Of a stretch of 64,000 bases of DNA, positions 36,494-63,250 are shown piece after piece. This DNA is from Glandiceps talaboti (lineage: Eukaryota; Hemichordata; Enteropneusta; Spengelidae): positions 10,588,540 through 10,652,539 of the forward strand of contig NC_135569.1 of NCBI RefSeq assembly GCF_964340395.1, given 5' to 3'. The stretch's first letter is position 1, and each line of letters starts with the position of its first letter. Both the position numbers and the translations under genes were made by a program. Under the pieces are notes generated by a model that saw only the letters and a list, made by a program, of their open reading frames with translations, searched no databases and was not told the origin of the DNA.

Positions 36494-38977
36494 TCACACA
36501 CACACACACACACACACTGACTTAGTGACCGATTGACAATATACGAATGAAAACATACATACATACACACATACATACATACATACATACATACATACAT
36601 ACATACATACATACATACATACATCCATCCATCCATCCATCCATCCATCCATCCATCCATCCATGCATGCATGCACGCACGCACGATAAAATAAATAGAC
36701 CTGTACGGCATAAGACAGTAACAGGGTAGTTTACTGTCACTGAGAAATAATAAACAATACCAAATATAATGGAAAAATTACTTTAGACGATGATTTGTCC
36801 GTCATGGGAAATATTTCAAGTGATATTGTCATTTCAAAAATCATAAACACAAAATATATACAGTTTGTAATTATCATATGACAATACATACCAATCACCA
36901 TCCAGATCCCAAATCGTATCCATGTAGCCACAGAGAGTTTCAACATCAGGTAAACATTGATGAAAATGGATAATACTGGTATATATGGAACCAGAGGAAC
37001 TTTGAAAGATAGTTTCATATCATTCTGTGGTTGCCGGGCGATGAGAACTACTAGGCAGGACAGTGCTGCTCCAATGATGCAGGTAAGTAGAATAGCCCAC
37101 CAGCTCTGTTTAACGATGTAATCAGTAGCAAAGATAATATGAGCACAGAATGCAATTAGTAAAATTACAGACACGATAGTGCACCACAGTACAAAACGAC
37201 TTGATTTCAAAGATGGTTGACTTTTCTCTTTTTCGTTCTTTTCTTTGTCTGACGGGAGATCTGTTCCTTCGTTTATCACAAGTTTACTTTTCATATCACC
37301 TGTCGTATCCGAGAAAGATGATTCGGCCTGTCCACCAATTGATCCGATAGCATCCGATGAGGCGGGTCGCTTGACTGCCCCGCTCTCTTGTTGGGTATAT
37401 TTAGCAATGGATTGGTCACTTTTTGACGACACAAGACCAGTTTTCTCACCAACTTTCGCCTGTTGACTTGCGAATTCCAAGTTCTCCTCCTTTCCAAGAC
37501 CAGTGTGTCCGGGCTGGTAACGTAGAATCAAGACACACATAGCCACCAATGCATATGCCATCAGGGTACCTATAGACATCATTTCGACAAGTTGTTGCAG
37601 ATCAAGGAGCATTGCCAGAACAGCGGTCAAGACACCAGCACAAAGGGTAGCCCAAATTGGAGTAGATGTCGTCTTGTTAACAATCCCAAGAAAAGCAAAT
37701 ATTAACCCATCTCTAGCCATGGCAAATATGATTCGTGGTAGAGGAAAGATGGAACCCATCATGGAAGCTGTTAGACCACACAGCGCCCCCACTGCAATGA
37801 CGTATTTAGCCGCTGGTAAACCGCGTTGAAAGAAAACTTCAGCCAATGGCGCCGAATAGGATAACTTCGAATATGGCTCCATCAACGTCATAATGGCGGA
37901 CACACCAAAATAGGCGAGGAAGCAGACGATTAAAGTGAGAACGATAGCGATGGGAATTGTACGACCAGGATTTCGAGCCTCTTCACCAGATGTTGCTATG
38001 ACATCAAAACCGACAAAAGCATAGAAGCATGTTGCAGCTCCAGATAGTACCTAAAAAAACGAAAGAATCAGATTTTTTTTAATTAAACAAATTTAGGTGC
38101 ATATTCATTGCTTGCGAATATGGCATCGTAACATTAGCAGCAAAACAGTACACAACTACTTCGACACATTACCACATTATTATCAGACATAGCATGCAAC
38201 AGGAGACATTTTTAACATTCCGAACGTTAATCTACTTTCAACACAATTTAAAGTACGCATGCGCAGCCACTAAACACTAATTCACTATAGATCAATTGGA
38301 AAAAATAACACCGCCTTCAAATCCCAATTAAGCATATCTCTAGCTAATTGATTGACTAAACATCACCTTCGAACCCTCATTTCCATATTTCCATATATTC
38401 AACAGTTAAAACAATTCAATGCACTTCATGGTGTACGAAAAAGTGATCAATACAAGTGTGTTGAAGTCAGAAATAACTGCGGCTTTTTCTTTAAAGGTTA
38501 CACTGGGTGATAACGAATCATTTCTTACCCCTGATGCACCATAGGGAAAGAATCCATCCCCTCCTGTCCAGTTGTCACCATCAATGAAGAAACATCCAGC
38601 ACCAATTATAAAAGCTATGACCAAGAGATTGATAACGGTTAGAACACTTGTGACAACTGATGACATTTTGACTCCGACTGCTACTACGACAGTGATTACT
38701 ATCAGGAGCGAGAATGCGAAGAAGTCCGGATACTGTCCTAGCCATGGTTGATGGAAATCACCAACTGTCGTACGTATGGAGTGACTGATAGTATTATTCA
38801 AAATAGAATCAAAGTACTGACTCCAAGCCTTTCCTACTGACGCTGCACCAATCATATTCTCCATGATCATGTTCCAGCCAATCACAAACGCCCATAGTTC
38901 ACCCACAGTGATGTAACAGTAGGTGTAGGCAGAACCAGTTTTAGGTATTCTTGCACCAAATTCAGCATAGCACAGAC
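36133..38977 (-). CDS. cationic amino acid transporter (SLC7 family, CAT type), 5' incomplete
   Basis: Plasma-membrane carrier for arginine, lysine and ornithine by family. Three exons, complement of join(36133-36287, 36892-38050, 38529-38977), about 587 residues; the usual CAT length is about 620-660, so the first 60-100 residues are missing. In order: CYAEFGARIPKTGSAY, whose Glu is the residue known to be essential in mouse CAT-1; GWNMIMENMIGAASVGKAWS; VLSGAATCFYAFVGFD and ATSGEEARNP; LPRIIFAMARDGLIF; VEMMSIGTLMAYALVAMCVL then RYQPG; a hydrophilic loop of about 100 residues rich in Ser, Lys and Glu; then four more membrane segments with VPLVPYIPVLSIFINVYLM; and a cytosolic tail ending STYKDDN. 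Phases: 1, 0, 1. Closest in pattern to CAT1-3 rather than SLC7A4/A14, but I did not assign a subtype. Confidence 0.9.
36298..36664. repeat. microsatellite block in the last SLC7 intron
   Basis: (AAAAG)n at 36298-36320; (GACA)n at about 36443-36492; (CA)n at about 36495-36516; (ACAT)n at about 36553-36625; (CATC)n to 36664. All lie within the 604-bp intron 36288-36891. Confidence 0.95.
36892..38050 (-). CDS. SLC7/CAT exon b
   Basis: 1159 bp. Acceptor GTTTTTTTAG|GTACTA, so VLSGAATC follows GASG exactly as in family proteins; donor GTGATTG|GTATGT. Read-through past the donor stays open to 36737, but the family sequence (IYFFYG) resumes only in exon c. Confidence 0.93.
38529..38977 (-). CDS. SLC7/CAT exon a (first seen)
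   Basis: 449 bp. Acceptor GTTCTTAG|GTCTGTGC with incoming phase 1 (Gly split codon before LCYAEFG); donor TCAGGG|GTAAGA, phase 0. Holds four to five membrane segments and an N-glycosylation sequon in the SILNNTIS loop. Confidence 0.92.
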
Positions 38978-40057
38978 CTAAGAACAGAAAACATGTCGAT
39001 TTGAAATTCATTGCTTTCAAACATTTGTGTGGACTGAGATAGTTGATAGATATGCAATCTCATGAAATAACAATTCGAAAAGTATTTCTTTCGTGGGAAG
39101 GTGGTATAGAAAATGTGAATTATCAAATGTATTTAAAATATTGCTGAAGATACAACTCGATTACAACATTACAATATATAGTGAAAATGGCAATTGAGTG
39201 GCATTGGGTAGTCGAAAAGAAAAACCTCGCTGAGGTAAAAAAACAAACAAACAAAAAAACAAAAAAACAAAAAAACCCACCAGAAAATAAGTTCAACAGT
39301 GAAGACGTGAATACAAGGCCTGATATGTTCTATCGTTCATAATGTACATATCTTTATCTCGACTACTGACTGTAGTTAACCCTATATCATCTCATTTTGG
39401 CAATTCTATATGTGTTAACAACAATGGTATCAGACATTCAATCATTAAATGCGTAAAAATACAATGGATGCGTGGAAGTGTAGGTCTATGGTGGAATGTA
39501 ATACTGTAAGAAACAGCAAAGGTGAATGTGACGCCCTCAACGGTCAAAAAACCAATACTTTCGTAACAAAAATTCGGATCTTATTATTTATCATTGAGTT
39601 CAATGCATGAGTTTGTATCAAATTTAGATATTGTTATACAAAACTTTTTGTGAGGAATGAACATATGTAGCCCTTTTTATTATGCCAGCACTAGGAAAAG
39701 GGCTGTTTTTAACTCTATCTCTCTCTATCATATTGTTTATCATATAATTTCAATATCTGAAGTCGCTATGGTATAGATGTTGCACTCAAATCGATCACTC
39801 ATGTAGATCCAGACAATACAAGCTGTTTAATAAATTGAAGCTGAATAAAAGCGAAGTTAGTTTTATCTTAGCCACATGTCTTCATACCTAGGGAACCAGA
39901 AATGTTACTTCCTCAACTCTGCAACGTGCTTTCCCCCTCCCCTAAAACAATTTAATTAAGTTGGCATAGCCGGCTTGGAAAAGGCCTGCTGGATGAAGCA
40001 TTCTGGGATGCAGACATAGTTAAGAGATAAATACATCTTGAAACATGGCCAAGCATC
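38978..40057. other. upstream intron or flank of the SLC7 gene
   Basis: No coding exon found. Contains an A-rich (AAAC)n stretch at 39238-39276 and an ACGCCCTCAACGG motif at 39531-39543. Confidence 0.45.
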
Positions 40058-40157
40058 GTTTGGGCAATAGTCTCGGTTACCCAGCCTCTCGCCGCTAGAG
40101 GCTCTGCCTACGAGACTATCCCAAACGAGAGTCTTGGGGAGACGAGACTATTTGGGT
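40058..40157. mobile_element. fold-back element related to 35162-35219
   Basis: TAGTCTCGGTTACCCAGCCT at 40068 is shared with the other copy. Arms: GTTTGGGCAATAGTCTCG (40058-40075) against CGAGACTATCCCAAAC (40111-40126). A third partial arm, GACGAGACTATTTGGG, follows at 40141-40156, so the element is compound. Confidence 0.5.
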
Positions 40158-50318
<10,161 letters not shown>

Positions 50319-50814
50319 ATACCAGCTAATCTCCTTACGGATATCACAGCTGGGGGAGGGATGCAAGCAAGAATATCTGACTAAAATAAAGTTCTTTTTC
50401 AAAGATAAAAGGAGTAACACATAGCATTCAAAATGTCAAATGTAAAAATATTGGATAAAGTTCAATATGATTTACTGGTTGTAATTCGTTATCTCAACAT
50501 GACCTTTTCAAATACGTATATTGTTTGTTGAGGGAGCATCAGAGGGAAGAAATTTAATCCGTGGATGGATATAATTCATTAGTTTCAACTGATAATCGAA
50601 ATGGGGTTGTTTTGATGGAATTGAATTCATTTGTGACTTGACACTTTTGTTATTAAAGAATGTGAAAGCTCAATCAACTTTGAGGCCTTAAAATGACGAA
50701 GGGCATAGTGTAATCATGAACCTTTAGATTAAAATTGTGCTAAATACAACTGGAACAGTTTTTTAAAAACTGTTTTGTTTGATACAATGGCTTACTCGTA
50801 CTATCGTACAACCT

Positions 50815-51020
50815 GTCAAGTATTGAATCACCTGTTTGTAAACATATTGTGTAGCTGTACTACACCTAGTATGGTGCAATAAATCCAATAAAACAAATTT
50901 TGGGTCCGCACCCAAAAATCAGCACTCCAATGATTCGCAGTTTCATCTTATTACTGTATAGGTAAAATCCAACCGGAAGTAATATTTACAGTGTTTAACT
51001 ATTGATATTTTAACTATTTT
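50815..51020 (+). repeat. dispersed repeat family 1, copy B
   Basis: TATTGAATCACCTGTTTGTA, GTAGCTGTACTACAC, CAATAAATCCAATAAAAC, hairpin TTTTGGGT-CCGC-ACCCAAAA (50898-50917), ATCAGCACTCCAATGATTCG, TTTCATCTTATTACTGTAT. Confidence 0.7.
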
Positions 51021-51672
51021 CAGTGAATAGAGTATCGGATAATTGGTCGATGAAATGATATCCAGTTTCAGCTAGTGTAGGTGATACTGTCACACATTTG
51101 GCAATGATGATCTATGAGGTTTGCTAATGAGGATGTGCGCATAGCCAAAGTACTTGACTTGTCGAGGGTGGGTGAGCGGTACGACTTGGACCCGAAACCT
51201 CGAATTGTAAAAGTTTCATAATTAACCATAAATACTTAAATATTGAGTTTTATCCAACACAGTATCTGGAAAGGTCAAATATTTTTAATCCTATGGATTG
51301 TACTACGTGAAAATAAAGTTCTTTATTAGGTTTTCGTTAAGTCATTTCCCAACGTATTCATCGTAGAGCAATTGTAATGTTACGTGTGTACACAGTTCCT
51401 TCAAAATACAATATCCAATAGATTTTCTATGTTTATGCTATAACCTTTAGCTACATGACACATCTCTGATAATACTATACACGATAAGAAATATTCGCAC
51501 GCATAACCATCGGCGTTAGATTGTATTATGTTACATGTACACTTTTATCTACCCATTCTCTCACTTTTAATCACTTTTGATTCAACCCTGTGGGATTGTC
51601 TTCTTAACTCCGAACGTGAAAAGAAATGCTCCTCGCATGATCATAGGAACTGATATTTCATTGTAGGCTTAT

Positions 51673-51686
51673 GTTGCTATGGTAAC
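51673..51686. promoter_or_regulatory. perfect RFX-type X-box, GTTGCTATGGTAAC
   Basis: Matches GTHNYY-AT-RRNAAC on both strands. No gene is recognised nearby. Confidence 0.3.
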
Positions 51687-52289
51687 CGTGTTGTTACACT
51701 GCGATTGTTTAATAAGAGAGAGAAAACCATTCACGTTGATGCTATGGTGGAGGATCAAGATTACAATCAAACTGAAGTCAGCATGAGAGAAAATTGGATG
51801 CGGAAACAATTAAGTGGGTCTTTTCTTAGTTGCGTTACAAAAAATATTGATTGTACCAGCAGGAATATTCGTTTACATTAGACGTCATGTAGGTTGTGAT
51901 ACTTTGAAAAAACGAAAATCCAAGCATTTTTTCTGTAATTACTCTTGTACCTAGGCAAATAATACGACATACTTTTCTATAATAACGGATACATTTTCCA
52001 GTACTAATGATTCTATTACTCCGTATTTTTGAACATTTGCGACCAAATCCAGTAATGTTAGAATTCATACAATTCAAATTTGTTCGTGGATAAAATTGAT
52101 ATTCGGCATTTTACTTGGTTAATCATGTTCTGTCTGCCATTACGGGGATTACTTTGATTTTTTTTTCTTATTTTTGACATAAATCAAGATGTGCAATTAT
52201 TTTCGCATTTCTCTCGTTATTCCTTGATGCTGCAAGTGGAATTGATTTTTGTTCTTTTTAAAAAAATGTTGCTAGGTACAATTTCTTAC

Positions 52290-52520
52290 TGGTAATATTG
52301 TACACTGTGAATAGTATTGCATCACCTGTGGGTAAACGTATTTTTTGTAGCTGTATACACGATAAATAAATTCAAATTTTTATTTTTGAGTCCGTACCCA
52401 AAAATCAGCGCCCTCAATGGCGATCGCGATTTTAACCTGCTTCCGTAATGATTATGTATAATATCGACCACTGATTAACATGTACAATTTAATTATTTGT
52501 ATTTAACAATTTTTAGTGAA
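52290..52520 (+). repeat. dispersed repeat family 1, copy C
   Basis: GTATTGCATCACCTGTGGGT, GTAGCTGTATACACG, an imperfect hairpin TTTTTGAGT-CCGT-ACCCAAAA (about 52383-52402), AATCAGCGCCCTCAATGGCG. About 1.4 kb from copy B, same orientation. Confidence 0.65.
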
Positions 52521-56494
<3,974 letters not shown>

Positions 56495-57393
56495 ATTGCC
56501 TTTCCTTATAAGACTAATTTGGAAAGCCTATTTCACATTTTACACAATGAACTATTTTAGAATTACAGCAATTGTAATAAGTTGTAAGAACGAAGCTAAC
56601 TAACCTAACACTTTAGAAACTACTACGACATCGATTTTCGTTTTCCTTTGGATGCTCGAGCGTAAACGAAAATCCGTTTGAATATATATAGCTTATTTAA
56701 CGGCGTTGATTCAACAGTGCCAAACTGAGTGCATGTTCCGTCAATTAAATTCATTTCTATGCATAAAATGGTGTGAAAATCACGTACATCACAGGAGTGC
56801 ACATTCATTCCTATTATCAAACTTGAATATTGGTCAGAACCGTTATCTCAGTGGGTAATTAGGCACAAAATTATTGCAATGTTTGTGTAGAATCCTGGAA
56901 AATAGACTTAATGATAAAATTTTAACAGACAAGTCGTGTCTCTGACAATGGTAGTCGTTCTTTCAGACACTCTTTTATCTAGACCCGGGGGCCAATGAAC
57001 TAAACAACGTACCCCACTCATGTTTCTCTTACAACGAAAGCAATTAATTCAAAGTGACGAATTAGAAAAATTACATTATCATAATCTCATTGCTCTAAGT
57101 GTCTCCTTAATACATTTCAAGCTAAAACGAGGCTAATTGTTTTATCATGGAATAGCATTTAAAGATTGTGGTAATTAATAACAGTGTCGAACGTTTGGTA
57201 CTTGTCAATAACATTTTAAAGTCAGTATTTATGTACATGTGTTAATGTTGAAAATGATATTCGAATGCGATCACAACAATTTTCTGATATTTATTTTTTG
57301 AAAACGTATTGTGATACTGTATGATATGAGGCAAGTCTTCTGAAAACAATGAAGTTGATTGTGCAGTTACAGTTATAATATGAGTTATACTGC

Positions 57394-57541
57394 ACACACG
57401 CACACAAACAGACAGACACGCGCACGCACACACACACACACATATACATACATACATACATACATACATACATACATACATGTACGTGCGTACGTACACA
57501 CACATACATACAGACAGACAGACAGACAGAGAGACAGACAA

Positions 57542-57592
<51 letters not shown>

Positions 57593-57595
57593 TGG
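57394..57595. repeat. compound array (CA)n-(CATA)n-(GACA)n
   Basis: CACACG/CA units, CATA units to about 57480, CGTA units, then GACA units with GAGA and AACA variants. Confidence 0.95.
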
Positions 57596-57674
57596 GCACA
57601 CAAACACACACATGATCACACCTATAGAACACTTCTACAACTCAATAACAACCTTACAAAACCGTTTAATAACT

Positions 57675-57710
<36 letters not shown>

Positions 57711-57790
57711 CGGGCACACACACATGATCACACGTATAGAACACTTCTACAACTGAATAACAACCTAACAAAAACGTTTAATAACTGAGA
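57596..57790. repeat. tandem duplication of a unit containing (GACA)n
   Basis: GGGCACACA, ACACATGATCACAC, TATAGAACACTTCTACAACT, AATAACAACCT and GTTTAATAACTGA occur twice, separated by (GACA)n at about 57675-57709. Copies differ at few positions. Confidence 0.9.
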
Positions 57791-60700
57791 AATGACATAT
57801 GACACTTAATAAATGCATACATCAGGGGCGAAGTAATTGCAATAGCTCAAGTTATTTCAGGTGTCTCGCATTCACAAATCAATAAAGGATGCCGCACATG
57901 TAACGGTAATTTGACGATGATAATCACAAGAGAGTTGATTAGTCCTCCGAAATGACGTGCTTTACACTTATATTGCCAATTGTTGAATCACAAACAGGAA
58001 CAAGTCATTGAGGAGGCAATCGGAAGATACACTTCCATCGTATTATCAGAACTATTAGACCTAACAATGTGTGCAAGCTGAAAGCATTATACTGTACATG
58101 TACACCACTGGTAAATATTTACTCTTTGTTGCAGTGAGCTTAAATTCTGACTTTTGCAGTAAGTTGATTTTACCGGCAAAAAGATATTTTCCTTTGCTAT
58201 ACATGCAATGAATTTGACTGTAATACAAATTACAACACCGAGATGTTTTGGCAATGTAAAATCAAATGAAGAATGTGCAATATCTTATTACTTGCATCAG
58301 TGCATTGACAATGACATTAAGACTATTTATTATCTAACAATGCATGAAGAGAGGTGCTATTTTGAATAAGGTGGCGCTGAAGGTACATTCAGATATGCAC
58401 TTTACACCTGATGCTAATTGGAAGTTATGAGCACACTCACCCATAGGAGATTGAATTCATTAAAATATGTCTCCCTAGTTGTATATCTTTCGGGCAGTAA
58501 ACATTGTTATTAAACAAATTAATATTGATAGTGCACTACTTGAGTTAGATTACCCGGATACACGTGTCTTGATTTGGCCGGAGGTCTAAGAACGCCTGGG
58601 TATCTCTGTCTCGAGACTGCTGCCCCCCACATGGGAAATCAAATGGCATATGTAGTCACACACACAGCTGGTATCTAAGATAACTATCAATAAATCATTC
58701 TTTCAGACTCATCTATGACAACTGTTTCATATTTCTGTAAATATCATAAAACATTAAGCCAACAATTCTCCAGGTTAATTACTTTGTGAATGTAATACAC
58801 GCCGATGCGTATTATGAAAGCAATTTACGAAGCAAAGAGATGTGAGGCAGACGACTTCAACAAAGCAGTCAAAGAGATAAACGTAATGTTACCTCGTTCG
58901 AACTGATTCGTTCAGGTAAAGTCATTTTTGAAGACTGACATAACCAAATGACAAACGTATCCTTAGAGAACATCCATAGATCTTAAACGTAATTTTAGTA
59001 TTGTATATACACATCTTTTTTGAGGAGGGAAGAGATAATATTTCTACCATGTCACAAAATATGGAAATTCATTTAAATTTTCTTATATGGTTCACTATCA
59101 ATTAGGAAGATAGATTTGTTATGAAATATACGTAGCTAAGAATAAATTGATCACTTCTCTGTTTATTCTACAGTGTTATATATCAAAGCTTACTTTAATA
59201 CTCAAATCATAATCTTAATATGAAATTGTCTTTGACAGAATAAGACTGATGATACATGTGAAGCTTCATATTCAAGGACACATACACATGTGATCATCTA
59301 GCTTCATATACCCTTTGACCCCACGTCGCTTTGATATCCTTTATGTTTTACCGCAGTGGCGTTAGAAGAGAAGCCTACCAGGTTGCCATGGAACCCGCTT
59401 GGATGACGTTTCGATGAATTCTATATATGTAAAAATGTAGGCGGTAGTAATTTTATCTAGTATTAAAATGGCCTTGTTGAGCAAGATATTAACAAGAGCA
59501 ATGATACAGTAAATTCATCAGTGAAAAGGTGTCGTTAATATACCCCTATTTTCATGCATCGGTTGAGCTTATCAAGATTGTGTCCTTCTTGAACATATGA
59601 AGATAATAAAAACGCCTGATTATAAATTGACTAGGAAGGTGTAAATGATAACTATTATGGATCAATTTATCAAAGCACAGATGATGAGTAATTGGTATCA
59701 TTTGTGTCCAAATCTCGAGGTCCAATTATAATCTTGAGTCACGTGGTTGGTATATTAACATATCCCTACTGGCATACGTTGTTGTTTGACAGTAGACCAA
59801 TATAATCTCTATATTATAACCGTATAGCTACAATTGGTTTGGAAAATTGTTTTCGACAGTCTAAAAAATGAAAGATACACACATTTCAATATAAAAAATT
59901 ACTTTCTGATGTTTAGTCGATGTTTATTGGGAATGGAAGTTTAAAGTCGATAATATATATTAGCAACTAAAATGTATAGTCTTCATTCCTTTCTAACCTC
60001 GTTCCTCGTGGACACTGCTCTTTTTAGTTGCCGAAGACAAAGATGAATTTTTGATGAAAAGTATGAATAAATTGCAATCGTTGCTTATCAGAAGAAAGTA
60101 CAGATTCTTTACATAGAGGACCAGTCCTTTGTGAGACCTGAGACAGTTGTGAATAGATTACTTGGATACGCCGAGAGAACACATGAGATGTCTAAGAACA
60201 TGGGGGTCATTGGACACAATGAGAGATAAGAACCCCAGGAGAGAAGCTTATTTGTTTTCTGTGCTGAACATTCGCAGGAAAGAAATGTAAGCTGTCTTTC
60301 TTCTTATCCATGGTAAATGGAAAAGAAGTGTCTACTAGAGCATTGATACTGTGTCTAGGTATATGAACTGAATGTATATAGATTGACTCATAATAAAAAA
60401 AAACTACATGGAAGTAATGACCCAGTAATGACATCTGTAATATTAATATGATAATTCTGGCTTTTAACCTAGTATATGTCATTGGAGTAATCATCAATTC
60501 ATGGCAAGGGATTTTTTCAAATTACCAAACGATATAACCAAACCTATACGACCACAAACATTAATCTAAGCTAGCTATGGGACTCTCTATAATAATTACA
60601 GTTTTCTGACGAAAACTAACATTTATCAAACACTCGATTTTACGTCATTTTAGGAAATACAGAAGATTATCTTTGTTTATGTTTATGTTTATGTTTATAT

Positions 60701-63093
60701 AATAGGTATATTCTAGGACCCAAAGCGTAATCAAATATAACTGTAATATTTGGGAGTTCGAATGTACCATGATAGAAAATTCATAAATGATAAACTATGG
60801 CATAAGTCTCTTAACAATGACAAGACTACTTGGCGACCTTTTGGTCTTATCAAAATTAAAAAGATGCAATTGAAAAGATGAAATTGAAAAGATTGGAACG
60901 ATGCAATTGCAAAACTTGACAGGTATGTGAGAACGTCAAAGATGAAGGTATGTCATGTATATCGGTGGTATGAATTAGTCATGATTGTAGCTGAACTTTG
61001 GCATATGAACAAGACAACTTAAGTCAAGCATTTGAATCAAATGTATGTCGCCGATACAATGCAAGAACACATCAGTCAGCTTCGAAAACGGCAGGTAAAT
61101 TCGGCAAGAATGAACGTCTTCCCAGAGCACAAGCTGAAGTCATGTCATATGGAAGTACACACGTCATGTAATACATCTTTTGTGACCCCATACCTATAAC
61201 GTCAGACCTGAATTCCTGTGTAAAATTGATGTTGTAATATAAAGAACAAATATCTAAGACACGTCAAACATTGTTACCTACAAATTATCGCTTTTATATC
61301 ATTGACATCCAAATATTATTAGTAAAATTCGATACAAACATCCTTTATGTCGCTCAGTTAGATAGGAGATCAGATTGAAAATTAATGTTATAGTATAAAG
61401 CATGTTATGAGATTTGTCACCACAAATGTCATGAGTTTCAGTCTCCTGGCCTTTGATAACCGTCAAAGAAAGAACACGCCATTGTCATTATTAAGGGATT
61501 GTATTGATAAATGTGTATCGTATCTCTAATGGTCTAAAACACTCAGAAGGATTTACAACTGCACTTTGAGATTCACGAAGACTTTACAGTAAATTTCACT
61601 TGTCCCTGATGTTATGTTATGTTTACGTGATTCTGATTTGAATACAGCGGACATTTGTTTTGTAGCTTCTTTCTAAATTCAGAGAGAGATACTAGAGATT
61701 AAGGAAGGTTGTGTTAAAATCCAGAGGGAGGAGGTGTCAATGGGAAAGGTATTAGTTGTCTAGTGAGACATAGCCATTTTGTCAGTTTTGCATGGATATC
61801 CTTGTGGGTAACTAATCAAATAAAGTTGGAGTGGCATACTGTTCTCGCTATCTCCTGTTAATTGCTACGACCTAGCACATATTTGAAGCGTGATGGGAAT
61901 AAAGGAAAGTTGTATTTTATGTTATCAGGATCTGGCATTGAGACCTTTTCTTGATCTATGGCCATTTGCCATCTTAAGAAGAACAGATGACATTTAATGT
62001 GTCTATATCAGACTGTCTACAAACGTGAAGAATTACTGCTGTGTACGGTAATACTATATTATGGAGCACTGCACTGAAGTAAATAACTCATCATGACCAT
62101 CAGATATGAAAAACGTACAAAACATGATATAGAAATATTCTACATAAACGGACTTTTAATATTCATATCATTTTTAATTAAAGAATAGATGAAATGTACT
62201 ATATGCTTAACAGCTGAGCCCTATCATGATACGCACTCATTAATTAAAGATTTCAATCACGTCTGATGGGTGCTTTTATTAGAAACCTTCTACGTTTGAT
62301 GTATAGCACGTCAAGTAAAGTTCTTGGAACATCATTTACTCGAATCGTGCGACATAACACTTGACCTGTACTTTTCAAAAAACATAATTACCTGCAAGAC
62401 AGAGCGCATACCCATGTTGCCACAATATTCTAATCTTTTAATGGTGAAGCATTCTGTGATTTTTTAACTAAATGCCTGAAGATAAACATTGTTGTTGAGT
62501 CATTCAAACGGTAAACTTTTGCAGGCATTAATCTCAATATTACTTTTGCAACCGCAATATTCAATAATGAATAAAAATTCCAGGTCGAGAAACAGAACGG
62601 TTGCTGTAGCGTTTGTAATTTATTCATTAACTAGCACGCCATAGCGTTGAGAATCGACTTTACTATATAATGGACATTGTTATCTGACCTTCCCCGTCTT
62701 GAGAATCACTCAGGTCTATCTATCAAGATGTTAGCACACTCGCTATTTTCCTTTGCTATGCATGAAGGCTTTCAATTTGTATTTGATTAAAGTTACACAG
62801 GTTACCTTGTGGTCCTATCTTATCAATTCTGTTATATCACTGTCGTCAAAAAGCAATAAAACGGCTGAAGTGATCGATTTACGGCGCCTTTACTCTATCT
62901 GTTGAAAATACGAAGGCAATGCGCAGAGTATGAATACGGTGTAGTGATTTTGAAACACTGCGCTGACTATTTAATGTAAAGTGACGCACAACATAACGCA
63001 ATCGTAAAATTGTATTTATGATTTGAAGAAAATTTAGCAATCACAAATATATAGCATTTTTTCAATTATATCACTCCCCTCCCTAACTAGCCT
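57791..63093. other. gene-poor stretch, nothing recognised
   Basis: AT-rich, without a coding motif or repeat family I can define. Open frames at 60207-60497 and 62430-62627 are within chance. Confidence 0.45.
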
Positions 63094-63112
63094 GTATGTA
63101 TGTATGTACATG

Positions 63113-63146
<34 letters not shown>

Positions 63147-63250
63147 TGTATGTATGTATATGTGTGTGTGTGTGTCTGTCTGTATGTATGTATGTATGTA
63201 TGTATGTATGTATGTATGTATGTATGTATGTATGTATGTATGTATGTACA
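63094..63250. repeat. (TATG)n-(GT)n-(TCTG)n-(TATG)n array
   Basis: About 155 bp compound array. The remaining 750 bp to the end of the window shows no feature. Confidence 0.95.

Noticed and set aside
36737-36891. C-terminal extension of the SLC7 open frame
   Set aside because: It lies past a consensus donor at 36891/36890 and loses family similarity; exon c at 36133-36287 restores it in phase.
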